Shown: in pieces, positions 35,181 to 44,085 of the stretch
Layout: each line of letters starts with the position of its first letter
Numbering within the stretch: position 1 is the stretch's first letter
Source: CAYGZL01 sp964354345
GTDB lineage: Bacteria > Chloroflexota > Anaerolineae > Anaerolineales > UBA4823
DNA: 64,000 bases
Assembly: GCA_964354345.1 (NCBI GenBank)
Contig: CAYGZL010000052.1
Span: 3,333-67,332 of the forward strand
Direction: 5' to 3'
Translations under genes and position numbers: made by a program
The notes under the pieces: generated by a model
The model's database searches: none
Told to the model about the DNA's origin: nothing
Seen by the model: the letters and a program-made list of their open reading frames with translations, nothing else

Positions 35181-37784
35181 ATGTCTTCCTCAACCACTGA
35201 ACAGACCTTTCTCCTTGGTCAAATAATTATTCATGATGCTTTAGAGACACCCCTCCCCTTAGAAAACACACGGGTATCGGCGCACATTCTCGGCCCGGTT
35301 GCAGCGGTTACGGTGAACCAGCGCTTTCGCAATCCACTCCCCGAAAATTCAGAATTAGAATATGTATTTCCTCTACCTCATGAAGCCGCGATCACCGATT
35401 TCGAGCTACAGATTGGCTCACGTATTATCCGTGCGGAAATCCAGGAAATTAAACAGGCTCGGCATACTTATGATCAAGCTCGTCAGCAAGGCCAGCGTGC
35501 TGGTTTGTTCGAGCAACGTCGCCCAAATTTATTTTCCCTTCAAATTACCAATGTCCAACCCGGTGAATATATCCTGACCACTATACGTTACCAGGAAATA
35601 TTAAATTATCAGGATGACCAGTATGAATTTGTCTTTCCAATGGGAATCACTCCGAAATACCATAGCCCGGTCCATCCTGAAGAAGCACAAGGAGTAGATG
35701 CACCAATCGCCGAGGACCACTCACAGGTTGGCCCAGTTGAGATCGAACTGACCATTGATGCCGGGGTAGATCTTGCAGATCCAACCAGCCCATCCCACCC
35801 GATAACGATATCTCCGCGAGAGGGAAAGAGGTTGAGGGTAAATCTGAATGGTTTACACCTGCCCGACCACGATTTTGTGTTACGTTATCGCGTCGCTACA
35901 GATTCGCCGACTATAGCCAGCTGGCGTGTTTCTGGCACAGACGGAGATTATTTCACTACTTTGCTCCTGCCTCCTATCGAGGGAACCTCTGAAAATCCAA
36001 TTCCGTGTGAATATATTTTTGTACTGGATCGTTCCGGTTCGATGACTGGAGAGCCAATCCGGCAAGCCATCAATGCCTTAAGGGCCTGTCTGCGTTCACT
36101 TAACGAACAAGATATTTTCTACCTGTTGCTTTTCGATGACAGGCTGGAATGGTTCGATCACAAACCCAGCCCGGTTACCGAGAAAACCATTGACAAAGCC
36201 GATCGTTACCTGAGCCAGGTTGAAGGGCGGGGAGGGACAGAAATAATCCCTGCGCTCCAGGCCGCCTTGTCATTACTTCCGGATTCCCAACGGGCTCGCT
36301 ATGTAATCTTCTTAACCGATGGAGCAGTTTCAGCAGAAGAACGCGCCTTAGAAAAGGTGCACACTCTCCTTGGCGCGACTCACCTGTTCACCTTTGGTAT
36401 CGGGCCATCGGTTAATCGCGCGTTTCTACTGCAATTGGCGCGCTGGGGTGGAGGCACTGCTGAATTTCTAGGCCTGGATGAAGATATTGAGGGAGCAATA
36501 TTACGGTTCCAGGACCGTATCGCTTACCCCATTCTGACAAATCTGACTCTCCAAGCCAGCAACGGTAATCTCTGGGATGTTTACCCAACTCACCTCCCGG
36601 ATTTGTTTGCCGGTCAACCCGTAAAAATAACCGGGCGAGTCAAAGGTAGCCCGAAAGGGGTTCAATTAACCCTCCAGGGCCAACGGGGTGGAAATAAGGT
36701 TGTAATTCACACATCCTTAGCTACATCAAGTAAAGGTACTGAACCAAACGATCAATCCACTGCGGAGCAGCTATTAGGCAATTTATGGGCGCGGGCCAGG
36801 TTAGAAGAGCTTCTTACCCAGATCGCCATCCAACCCCAAAATACTCATCGCCTGCGCGCCGAAGCGATTGGTTTGGCACTGGAACACCGCCTCCTGACCC
36901 CCTTTACTGCTTTTGTAGCCGTGGATAGCGAATCACTCCAGAGCGGACAACAACCCCACCTGATTCGGATCGCCCAACCGCTCCCTGCTGGATTGGATCT
37001 ATTTGGCTTTATTGGTAGTTCTGTACAACAACCGCCCATGGCTTTTTCTCCTTCTCCAAGCGTATCAGCACCCCCAGCGATGCCCAGAACGGCTTCCCGC
37101 TCAGAATTATCCTTTGATTCGGTCGACACACCTGCCTTCTTACGTTCGCGAATTGATCGCTCTCACCCCTCGGGCAGGAGGACGCTTCACAGATTTCTCT
37201 CAGATAATTCGCAAGTAGATAAAGACCATATCCCTGAAGAAAGCTCTGGAGATTATGATCTCACAGAGGCGTCTGAGGCAGTAGCCAATAAGCACCCCGA
37301 GGCCAGTCTTCGTTGGCTGGCGCGCGCACAACAACTGAACGGCTCCTGGCAGTTGGATGTCGAGATGACTGCTGCGGCGTTGTTAGCTCTCGTTCGTCAT
37401 GGCCAAACACAAAGCTCGAGCTACCTGCGCAAACAACTACAGCGCGCCTATAAATGGTTGATACAATACGCTGGCAGCGGTTTTGCAACTTTCTTGCGCG
37501 CCCTGGCTTTCAAGGAATTAGCCGCCGCGACCGGCTCCCAGGCTCACCGCCAAACCGCGCAACAGGCAGTGCAATCTCTACCAGCTCCTCAAACCGTCCT
37601 GGAAAAGGTTGCCTGGGGAATAATCCATGAACAATCCCAGCTTGATCCCTTACCTGAGTCTGCCACCACACCCGATGATCTTCGGATATTGGTATTAAGA
37701 TCCGCTGGTGTGACTGTGGTTGTGGAGGAATTGTTGGAAAATCACGAAATGCTGGTCAGATGCCTGTTTGCAGCCTTGCTATAA
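35181..37784 (+). CDS. VIT - VWA domain protein with C-terminal helical repeats
   Basis: 867 aa, no signal peptide or membrane helix. Residues about 10-140 are a VIT domain (VSAHILGPVAAVTVNQRFRN, EYVFPLP). Residues about 275-450 are a von Willebrand A domain with an intact MIDAS: D283-x-S285-x-S287, plus the later Thr and Asp (GGTEI, FLTDGAV). After a Pro/Ser-rich linker (about 615-690), the last 150 residues carry helices such as WLARAQQLNGSWQLDVEMTAAALLALV, like the alpha/alpha toroid repeats of terpene cyclases or alpha-2-macroglobulins. The arrangement resembles inter-alpha-trypsin inhibitor heavy chains. Bacterial VIT-VWA proteins have no agreed function. Paired with the MerR gene upstream. 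Confidence 0.85.
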   Translation: MSSSTTEQTFLLGQIIIHDALETPLPLENTRVSAHILGPVAAVTVNQRFRNPLPENSELEYVFPLPHEAAITDFELQIGSRIIRAEIQEIKQARHTYDQARQQGQRAGLFEQRRPNLFSLQITNVQPGEYILTTIRYQEILNYQDDQYEFVFPMGITPKYHSPVHPEEAQGVDAPIAEDHSQVGPVEIELTIDAGVDLADPTSPSHPITISPREGKRLRVNLNGLHLPDHDFVLRYRVATDSPTIASWRVSGTDGDYFTTLLLPPIEGTSENPIPCEYIFVLDRSGSMTGEPIRQAINALRACLRSLNEQDIFYLLLFDDRLEWFDHKPSPVTEKTIDKADRYLSQVEGRGGTEIIPALQAALSLLPDSQRARYVIFLTDGAVSAEERALEKVHTLLGATHLFTFGIGPSVNRAFLLQLARWGGGTAEFLGLDEDIEGAILRFQDRIAYPILTNLTLQASNGNLWDVYPTHLPDLFAGQPVKITGRVKGSPKGVQLTLQGQRGGNKVVIHTSLATSSKGTEPNDQSTAEQLLGNLWARARLEELLTQIAIQPQNTHRLRAEAIGLALEHRLLTPFTAFVAVDSESLQSGQQPHLIRIAQPLPAGLDLFGFIGSSVQQPPMAFSPSPSVSAPPAMPRTASRSELSFDSVDTPAFLRSRIDRSHPSGRRTLHRFLSDNSQVDKDHIPEESSGDYDLTEASEAVANKHPEASLRWLARAQQLNGSWQLDVEMTAAALLALVRHGQTQSSSYLRKQLQRAYKWLIQYAGSGFATFLRALAFKELAAATGSQAHRQTAQQAVQSLPAPQTVLEKVAWGIIHEQSQLDPLPESATTPDDLRILVLRSAGVTVVVEELLENHEMLVRCLFAALL

Positions 37785-37797
37785 GCCACCAATCGAG

Positions 37798-38043
37798 ATG
37801 CCAAGACAGTCAATATTCGTTCCATATCGACCGAAAACGATTTTAAACAAGGGTAAGCGCGCTGACCATCTATTCTGGTCACGTTACAGTCCTTACCCAT
37901 ACATCGGTTGCCAGCATGGATGCGAATTTTGCTATTGCCGCGAACGTAAGTTTTCACCCTACGAGAATCCGGATGCTTTTGTATATGTCATCAAAGTAAA
38001 AGGGCTTCAAGGCATTCCCAATGTTGATAATCCCTCGCCTTAG
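37798..38043 (+). pseudogene. radical-SAM protein, N-terminal fragment
   Basis: ATG at 37798 starts a frame with YRPKTILNKGKRADHLFWSR, then CQHGCEFCYCRERKF, a proper CxxxCxxC radical-SAM [4Fe-4S] motif, and YENPDAFVYVIKVK. The family (SplB-like uncharacterised radical SAM enzymes) continues for about 250 more residues; here it runs into IPNVDNPSP and stops at 81 residues. The sequence downstream to the sucC promoter does not continue the domain in any frame. The remnant has a cluster motif but no barrel, so it should be inactive. Confidence 0.75.
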
Positions 38044-38080
38044 AAATCGAACACCTGATTCAGCAAGAATCTCAATCAAA

Positions 38081-38108
38081 TTAACCCCAAGGAGGCGCAT
38101 GGTATAAT
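38081..38108 (+). promoter_or_regulatory. probable sucCD promoter
   Basis: TATAAT at 38103-38108 with TTAACC 16 bp upstream (38081-38086), 55 bp before the sucC start. The -10 is exact; the -35 matches four of six. Confidence 0.45.
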
Positions 38109-38163
38109 CCTGATGAAGCATATTGATCTCACCAACATGACCAAAGCGGGAGAATGATACTAA

Positions 38164-39297
38164 ATGAAACTACATGAGTACCAATCCAAACAAATATTTG
38201 CCAGATATGGCATCCCTATCCCGAAAGGGAGAGTAGCGGCCACCGCAGCAGAAGCTAAACAAATAGCTGAAGAATTGGGTGGCCGCGTCGTCATAAAATC
38301 GCAGGTTTTAGTAGGTGGGCGTGGAAAAGCTGGCGGCATTCGCCTGGCAAAGAATCCCGAGGAGGCTGAAAACCTGGCTACCCAAATCCTGGCGATGGAA
38401 ATCAAGGGTCTCCCCGTTCGTAAAGTCCTGGTTGATGAAGCAGCCATAATTGAAAAAGAAATATATCTTGGCATCACCAACGATCGGACAGTCCGTAAAC
38501 CAGTGATGATGGCCTCGTCAGCTGGCGGCGTGGAAATCGAAGAAGTAGCCCGGCAGACACCAGAAAAAATCATCCGGGTGCATATTGACCCGCTACTCGG
38601 TCTACGCGATTACCAGGCCCGCGATATTGCTGGAGGCATCGATCTACCCCGTGAACACTGGCGCTTATTTGGGCAGATTGCGCACGGTTTGTGGCAGGCT
38701 TACGTAGATTCAGACGCCACTCTGGCGGAAATTAACCCGTTAGCCATCACCTCGGATAACCGATTAGTAGCCGTAGATGGAAAGATGGTGGTGGATGATA
38801 ATGCTCTCTTCCGGCATGCTGATCTGGCGGAGATGCGTGATCTGGATGTTGAAGCACCATCGGAGATCGAAGCTCGTAAGTATGGTTTGTCCTTCATTAA
38901 ACTAGATGGTAATATCGGTTGTATGGTCAATGGAGCAGGATTGGCAATGACAACCATGGACATAATCAAACTATTTGGCGGTTCACCAGCTAACTTTCTG
39001 GATATTGGCGGAGGCGCAGGCGCCGATAAAGTGGCTGCCGCGTTACGCATCATCCTGGCTGACACGAATGTCAAAGTGGTCCTGTTTAATGTCTTTGGCG
39101 GCATCACCCGCTGCGACGAAGTCGCCCGGGGTATTTTGGCTGCGATTGCTGAAGTCAGACCTAAAGTACCGATGGTAGTACGTCTGGTTGGCACAAACGC
39201 TGAAGAAGGGCGTCAAATATTGGCTAATGCGAATATGATCACTGCCGAGACACTGGCAGACGCAGCCAAAAAAGCAGTTGCTGCGGTCAGGACCTGA
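38164..39297 (+). CDS. sucC: succinate-CoA ligase, beta subunit
   Basis: 377-aa SucC. ATP-grasp N-terminus MKLHEYQSKQIFARYGIPIPKG, SQVLVGGRGKAGGI, and the C-terminal CoA-ligase domain with GGGAGADKVAAAL and FNVFGGITRCDEVARGI. With SucD it interconverts succinyl-CoA and succinate with ADP or GDP phosphorylation. The gap to sucD is 18 bp. Confidence 0.95.
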   Translation: MKLHEYQSKQIFARYGIPIPKGRVAATAAEAKQIAEELGGRVVIKSQVLVGGRGKAGGIRLAKNPEEAENLATQILAMEIKGLPVRKVLVDEAAIIEKEIYLGITNDRTVRKPVMMASSAGGVEIEEVARQTPEKIIRVHIDPLLGLRDYQARDIAGGIDLPREHWRLFGQIAHGLWQAYVDSDATLAEINPLAITSDNRLVAVDGKMVVDDNALFRHADLAEMRDLDVEAPSEIEARKYGLSFIKLDGNIGCMVNGAGLAMTTMDIIKLFGGSPANFLDIGGGAGADKVAAALRIILADTNVKVVLFNVFGGITRCDEVARGILAAIAEVRPKVPMVVRLVGTNAEEGRQILANANMITAETLADAAKKAVAAVRT

Positions 39298-39315
39298 ACC
39301 AAGGGAGATGTACCG

Positions 39316-40179
39316 ATGAGTATCTTGATTAATAAAAATACCCGCCTGTTGGTGCAGGGAATAACCGGCAACGAAGGGCTTTTCCATACCACCCAGATGG
39401 TGGCTTATGGCACCAATGTGGTAGGTGGAATGACGCCTGGCAAAGGCGGTGAATGGGTGCTGGAGGGCAAGATTCCTGTCTTCGACTCAGTCAAGTTTGC
39501 TGTCGAAGCCACCGGGGCGAACACCAGCATCATATTTGTCCCTGCCCGTTTCGCGGCAGATGCCATCTTCGAAGCAGCTGATGCCGGGATTGCACTGATC
39601 GTTTGCATCACCGAAGGCATCCCCGTGCAAGATATGATGCGCGTGCGGAACTATTTAGACCAGAAAGAAATTCGCCTGGTTGGTCCGAACTGTCCCGGTC
39701 TACTTACCCCAGGCGAAGCCAAGGTTGGGATTATCCCCGGCGACATCACTATCCCCGGACGAATCGGCGTTGTATCACGCTCAGGCACACTGACATACGA
39801 AGTCTTATATGCCTTGATGCTGGTTGGTCTGGGTGTAAGCACGTGCATAGGTATCGGCGGAGATCCCATTAATGGCACCAATTTTATTGACTGCCTGGGG
39901 ATGTTCGAAGACGATCCGCACACAGATAAGGTGGTGCTGATCGGCGAAATTGGTGGTTCCGATGAAGAGAGAGCAGCCGAATTTATCGCTGACCATATGA
40001 CCAAGCCCGTTGTTAGCTTCATCGCTGGTCAAACTGCACCGCCAGGAAAACGGATGGGACACGCTGGTGCGATTGTAGAAGGAGGCTCTGGTCTGGCGGT
40101 AGATAAGATTAAAGCGCTCCAGGCTATCGGTGTACGTGTCGCCCAACATCCCGAGCAAATACCCGAACTACTGGTTTAG
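39316..40179 (+). CDS. sucD: succinate-CoA ligase, alpha subunit
   Basis: 287-aa SucD. The CoA-binding Rossmann domain has VQGITGNEG and GGMTPGKGG; the phosphohistidine loop reads RMGHAGAIVEGG with catalytic His near residue 241. The GPNCPGLLTPGEAKVGIIPG block is typical. A hairpin terminator follows. Together with korAB this supports a route from 2-oxoglutarate to succinate. Confidence 0.95.
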   Translation: MSILINKNTRLLVQGITGNEGLFHTTQMVAYGTNVVGGMTPGKGGEWVLEGKIPVFDSVKFAVEATGANTSIIFVPARFAADAIFEAADAGIALIVCITEGIPVQDMMRVRNYLDQKEIRLVGPNCPGLLTPGEAKVGIIPGDITIPGRIGVVSRSGTLTYEVLYALMLVGLGVSTCIGIGGDPINGTNFIDCLGMFEDDPHTDKVVLIGEIGGSDEERAAEFIADHMTKPVVSFIAGQTAPPGKRMGHAGAIVEGGSGLAVDKIKALQAIGVRVAQHPEQIPELLV

Positions 40180-40192
40180 GGAAAGACAGAAA

Positions 40193-40222
40193 AATCCGTC
40201 CCCAGGGATTCGAGGACGGATT
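40193..40222 (+). terminator. terminator after sucD
   Basis: AATCCGTCC (40193-40201) pairs perfectly with GGACGGATT (40214-40222), preceded by A-run AGAAAA and followed by ATTAATAC. The stem is good; the T-tract is weak. It lies 13 bp after the sucD stop and also beyond the convergent acpP stop. Confidence 0.6.
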
Positions 40223-40276
40223 ATTAATACAATAGTGAGTATTCGCCACCGAAGGCGCTGGCCGATACCCGTCTAA

Positions 40277-40516
40277 TTATTTCTTCATACGTTCTTCAAT
40301 GTACCGGACAGCCTCACCGACTGTCGTGATCTTCTGAGCGTCCTCGTCGGAAATCTCACCGCCAAATTTATCTTCGAAGGCCATGATCAATTCAACGAGA
40401 TCCAAAGAGTCGGCTTCCAGATCCTCGCGGAACCGGGCTTCAGGGACGATTTTACTCTCATCAACCCCAAGGAGCTCCACGATAATATCCTTGACCTCTA
40501 AAAATGTGTCAGCCAT
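40277..40516 (-). CDS. acpP: acyl carrier protein
   Basis: 79-aa acidic four-helix ACP. The 4'-phosphopantetheine attachment serine lies in EADSLDLVELIMAFEDKFG (about residue 37). It carries growing chains in fatty-acid synthesis. ATG at 40516 has an AGGAGG ribosome site. No fab genes adjoin it; it is monocistronic between sucD (convergent) and fni (divergent). Confidence 0.95.
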   Translation of the reverse strand: MADTFLEVKDIIVELLGVDESKIVPEARFREDLEADSLDLVELIMAFEDKFGGEISDEDAQKITTVGEAVRYIEERMKK

Positions 40517-40545
40517 AAGTCATCCTCCTGCAGAATATTAAGCTA

Positions 40546-40573
40546 ATTGTAACCCCGGCCTGTATTCTGTCAA
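40546..40573 (-). promoter_or_regulatory. acpP promoter
   Basis: On the minus strand, TTGACA (40568-40573) and TACAAT (40546-40551) with a 16-bp spacer, about 30 bp upstream of acpP. Both boxes are near consensus. Confidence 0.6.
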
Positions 40574-40645
40574 GTCTGAAAACCATTGATTGACATGCTT
40601 AAGCCGGACTGGTAAGATAATTCCATCGAACAGGAACACCGTGGT

Positions 40646-41683
40646 ATGCCTAAAGTTACGCCGATTGGCTCTCGAAAATCTGATCACATCCGTATCAATC
40701 TAGAAGATGATGTACAGTCTGGCCTGACAACAGGTTTAGAACGCTACCGCTTCAACCATCAGGCTTTGCCAGAATTGAACCTGGAAGATGTTGATCTCAG
40801 CCTACAGCTTTTTGGCAAGAAATTACAGATACCCATATTAATTTCTTCAATGACAGGAGGAACTGAACAAGCAGCAACGATCAACCTCATTTTAGCGCAG
40901 GCAGCTCAACTGACGGGTATCGCGATGGGGTTAGGCTCCCAACGCGCCGCGATCGATCATCCTGAATTAGCGCCTACTTTCCAGGTGCGTCATGTCGCAC
41001 CGGATGTGCTACTCTTCGCCAATTTGGGAGCTGTACAGCTCAACTATACCTATGGTGTGACTGAGTGCCAGCGCGCGGTTGACATGATCGAGGCAGATGC
41101 GTTGATCCTGCATCTGAACGCCCTGCAAGAAGCCGTGCAGCCGGAAGGAGATACCCGTTTCGCTGGATTAGCAAAGAAGATCGAAGCAGTATGCCGGTCA
41201 TTATCGGTTCCGGTCATCGTTAAGGAAGTCGGATGGGGATTCTCAGAGCGGGACGCTCGAATACTGGCCGACTCTGGTGTGGCGGCGATTGATGTCGCCG
41301 GGGCTGGCGGTACTTCCTGGTCACAAGTCGAGACCCAACGCGCCCAAAACGAGAGCCAGAAGCGCCTGGCGGCTGCCTTTATTGATTGGGGGATTCCAAC
41401 TGCCGAAGCCATTCAGAATGTACGTCTTGGTGCGCCTAACCTGATCCTCATTGCCTCGGGTGGCTTACGTTCTGGTGTAGATATTGCCAAATGCCTGGCC
41501 TTAGGCGCAAGCCTGGGTGGCATGGCCAACCCATTCCTAAAAGCCGCTGTGCGTTCTTTAGACGACACGGTTTTGATTATTGAGGAAGTCCGCCGGGAAA
41601 TCCAGGTGAGTATGTTCGCTGCCGGGGTGCCAAACATCACTCGACTTCAACAAACCCCGCTGTTAAAAATAAGAGGTAAATAA
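40646..41683 (+). CDS. fni: type 2 isopentenyl-diphosphate isomerase
   Basis: 345-aa FMN-dependent type 2 IDI converting isopentenyl and dimethylallyl diphosphate. Marks: RKSDHIRINLEDDVQS near the start, SSMTGGTEQA, the FMN-binding KEVGWGFSERDARIL, and DVAGAGGTSWSQVE. It is followed after 8 bp by a polyprenyl synthase gene, a logical isoprenoid pair. Confidence 0.93.
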   Translation: MPKVTPIGSRKSDHIRINLEDDVQSGLTTGLERYRFNHQALPELNLEDVDLSLQLFGKKLQIPILISSMTGGTEQAATINLILAQAAQLTGIAMGLGSQRAAIDHPELAPTFQVRHVAPDVLLFANLGAVQLNYTYGVTECQRAVDMIEADALILHLNALQEAVQPEGDTRFAGLAKKIEAVCRSLSVPVIVKEVGWGFSERDARILADSGVAAIDVAGAGGTSWSQVETQRAQNESQKRLAAAFIDWGIPTAEAIQNVRLGAPNLILIASGGLRSGVDIAKCLALGASLGGMANPFLKAAVRSLDDTVLIIEEVRREIQVSMFAAGVPNITRLQQTPLLKIRGK

Positions 41684-41691
41684 CCATTAAG

Positions 41692-42705
41692 ATGGCACTC
41701 GAGATATTTACACGCACGATGATTCCCGCAGTTGAGAGGGAAATGCAGCAGGTTGTCACCCGAGCAGGCGGTTTGAACACGGAGGCATTGCGTCAGATGC
41801 TGGCTTACCATATGGGGTGGGAAGGCGAGGGCGCCGGTCCAGAGGCGCGTGGCAAACGTATTCGCCCATTATTGGTTTTACTCTCCAACGCTTCCGCTGG
41901 CGGTAATTGGCGACACGCTCTGCCAGCAGCAGCCGCAGTCGAGTTGATCCATAATTTTTCACTGATTCACGATGATATTGAAGATAACAGTCCTCTCCGT
42001 CGTGGTCGCGTCACAGTTTGGGCGCAGTGGGGTATTCCCCAGGCAATCAATGCCGGCGATGCGGTATTAATTCTGGCTCACCTGGCAATACTGGGCTTAG
42101 AGGAATCCGCTTCACCCACCATCACCTTACAGGCCAGCCGCATCATATATGAAACTTGCCTCCACTTAACCCAGGGGCAGTACTTGGATATTCATTATGA
42201 AGGATCTACCGATCTGACAATCGAATCTTATTGGCCAATGGTAGAGGGGAAGACTGCCGCTTTGCTGGCTGCGTGTACTGAATTGGGTGCATTGATTGCA
42301 GAAACGTCAACGAATCGACGCATTGCATACCGTAAATTTGGGGTGCAATTAGGCAAAGCTTTCCAGGTCTTCGATGATTTTCTCGGTATATGGGGAGATG
42401 CCGCTCTGACTGGAAAACCGTCTGATAGCGATCTGGTCTCGGGGAAGAAATCACTGCCCGTTTTGTATGGTTTGGCGCAAGGAGGACCTTTTGCACAACG
42501 TTGGGCCCAAGGTGCGATTGCATCACCTGAAGTACCCGCCCTGGCCGCCCAACTGGCCAAAGAAGGCGCCAAAGACTATACGCAAGGTGAAGCAGCCAGG
42601 TTGACCGAACAAGCGTTACAAGCCTTGCAGGAAGCCGATCCCCAGGGCGAAGCTGGCCAAGCTTTGATCGAATTGGCGCATAAGTTGTTAAACCGAACTT
42701 CATAG
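41692..42705 (+). CDS. polyprenyl (geranylgeranyl-type) diphosphate synthase
   Basis: 337-aa all-helical trans-prenyltransferase condensing IPP with allylic diphosphates. The first Asp-rich motif is in FSLIHDDIEDNSPLRRG; the second reads FQVFDDFLGIWGD, the DDxLGIWGD form common in actinobacterial and Chloroflexota-type members instead of DDxxD. GKRIRPLLVLL provides the diphosphate-binding arginine and lysine. Product length cannot be assigned from sequence. It probably forms a transcription unit with fni. Confidence 0.9.
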   Translation: MALEIFTRTMIPAVEREMQQVVTRAGGLNTEALRQMLAYHMGWEGEGAGPEARGKRIRPLLVLLSNASAGGNWRHALPAAAAVELIHNFSLIHDDIEDNSPLRRGRVTVWAQWGIPQAINAGDAVLILAHLAILGLEESASPTITLQASRIIYETCLHLTQGQYLDIHYEGSTDLTIESYWPMVEGKTAALLAACTELGALIAETSTNRRIAYRKFGVQLGKAFQVFDDFLGIWGDAALTGKPSDSDLVSGKKSLPVLYGLAQGGPFAQRWAQGAIASPEVPALAAQLAKEGAKDYTQGEAARLTEQALQALQEADPQGEAGQALIELAHKLLNRTS

Positions 42706-42712
42706 ACTTAAA

Positions 42713-43963
42713 CTAAACAAATTCCAGGAATACCTGGTTGCCCACCATCCGACCTCGGGCAGTCAACCTGAGAATGTCACCTGTGTTGGGATCCCATTCT
42801 AGTAAACCGACCTTAATGAGACGTTCGATTTGCCGCCCATAGACATCTAACAGGGATTCTCCAAACCTGGCGCGAAAACCATCCTTCGACACACCCTCGC
42901 GGGTTAAGCGTAATCCCATCATCATCAGATCTCCTTGTTCAGTAGTGCGATCTACAGGTTGAACAACCTGCGTAGCTGGCGTTTGGGGAAAAGGTAAAGA
43001 TGCCCCAGACCTGCTTCCATCTGGTAAGCAACGCTGGATGTAAGCCTGTGGCGCCAGGACATTCACAGTCCGAACGCCTCCCGCAAAACCATGCGCTCCC
43101 GCACCCAACCCCAGATAAGGTAATGTTCGCCAGTATTGTAGGTTGTGGCGGCAGGCCAGCCACGGAGTTTCCGTATCAGGGCAACCGCTCGGTAACCGAT
43201 CGATATCCCTGCCTCGATTTGTGCGCGCCCAATTAGAAATTTCATACTGCTGGTAACCAGCCATTTCCAACCGTTCGCTGGCCCACTCAACCATATCTGC
43301 TGCCAGATCCACATCCGGATCCGCAATTAAACCTCGCTGCGCCCAATTGGCCAGCGGTGTGCCATGCTCTAATGTCAAAGCGTACAAGGAAAAATGCTCC
43401 GGATACAATCCCAACGCCAACTCAAGGGTATGTTGCCAGGTTTCCATCCGCTGTTGCGGCAATCCATAGATCAAATCCAGGTTAAGGTTTTTAAAGCCAG
43501 CCTGACGCGCCCAGGTAACTGACTGGATAACGTCTTGATAATCGTGCTGTCGTTCTAACAAACGGAGCTCTTCCGGATTGGCCGACTGTACACCCAGACT
43601 TAATCGGTCAATACCCAAAGACCGCAACCCGTGTAGATATACACGATTGAGAGTACCCGGGTTCGCCTCCACGGTCATTTCTAAATCGGTCGCCCAACGA
43701 AAAGCGTTTTGTAATGCCGTTACGATCTGCGTGAACTCCGGAAGGGAAAGTAAGGAAGGGGTCCCCCCACCAAAGTATATTGTATGAACCGGCAGCTGTT
43801 TTTCTGTGTTCTCCGTCAGAAATTGAATTTCAGCACATAAAGCGCGGACATATTCTGGGATCAAAGACTCCAGGCCAGAGAAAGTATTGAAATCACAATA
43901 ACCGCAACGATGACGGCAAAAAGGAATATGAAGATAAAGGCTATAGAAGCTGTCGGCAGCCAT
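42713..43963 (-). CDS. hemW: HemW-like radical SAM protein
   Basis: Radical-SAM protein of the HemN/HemW family, 416 aa from ATG at 43963. The cluster motif is HIPFCRHRCGYCDFNTF (CxxxCxxC); YFGGGTPSLL, EANPGTL and NLDLIYGLPQQ follow in order, then a C-terminal winged-helix domain. HemW inserts or traffics heme and is often misnamed coproporphyrinogen oxidase. The frame stays open to a GTG at 44056, adding 31 unconserved residues; the shorter start leaves room for promoters toward the divergent LysM gene and fits the family. Confidence 0.88.
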   Translation of the reverse strand: MAADSFYSLYLHIPFCRHRCGYCDFNTFSGLESLIPEYVRALCAEIQFLTENTEKQLPVHTIYFGGGTPSLLSLPEFTQIVTALQNAFRWATDLEMTVEANPGTLNRVYLHGLRSLGIDRLSLGVQSANPEELRLLERQHDYQDVIQSVTWARQAGFKNLNLDLIYGLPQQRMETWQHTLELALGLYPEHFSLYALTLEHGTPLANWAQRGLIADPDVDLAADMVEWASERLEMAGYQQYEISNWARTNRGRDIDRLPSGCPDTETPWLACRHNLQYWRTLPYLGLGAGAHGFAGGVRTVNVLAPQAYIQRCLPDGSRSGASLPFPQTPATQVVQPVDRTTEQGDLMMMGLRLTREGVSKDGFRARFGESLLDVYGRQIERLIKVGLLEWDPNTGDILRLTARGRMVGNQVFLEFV

Positions 43964-44085
43964 CAAAGCTGGAGTATACCACGCTGGTTTGCCCTTTACC
44001 TTTCCTTGAAGGCTGGTATAATCCGTGTGTTTAGCCGCTGGCTCGGGCTTATTCACCCAACCAGCCTTCTGTTGATTGAAACGTT

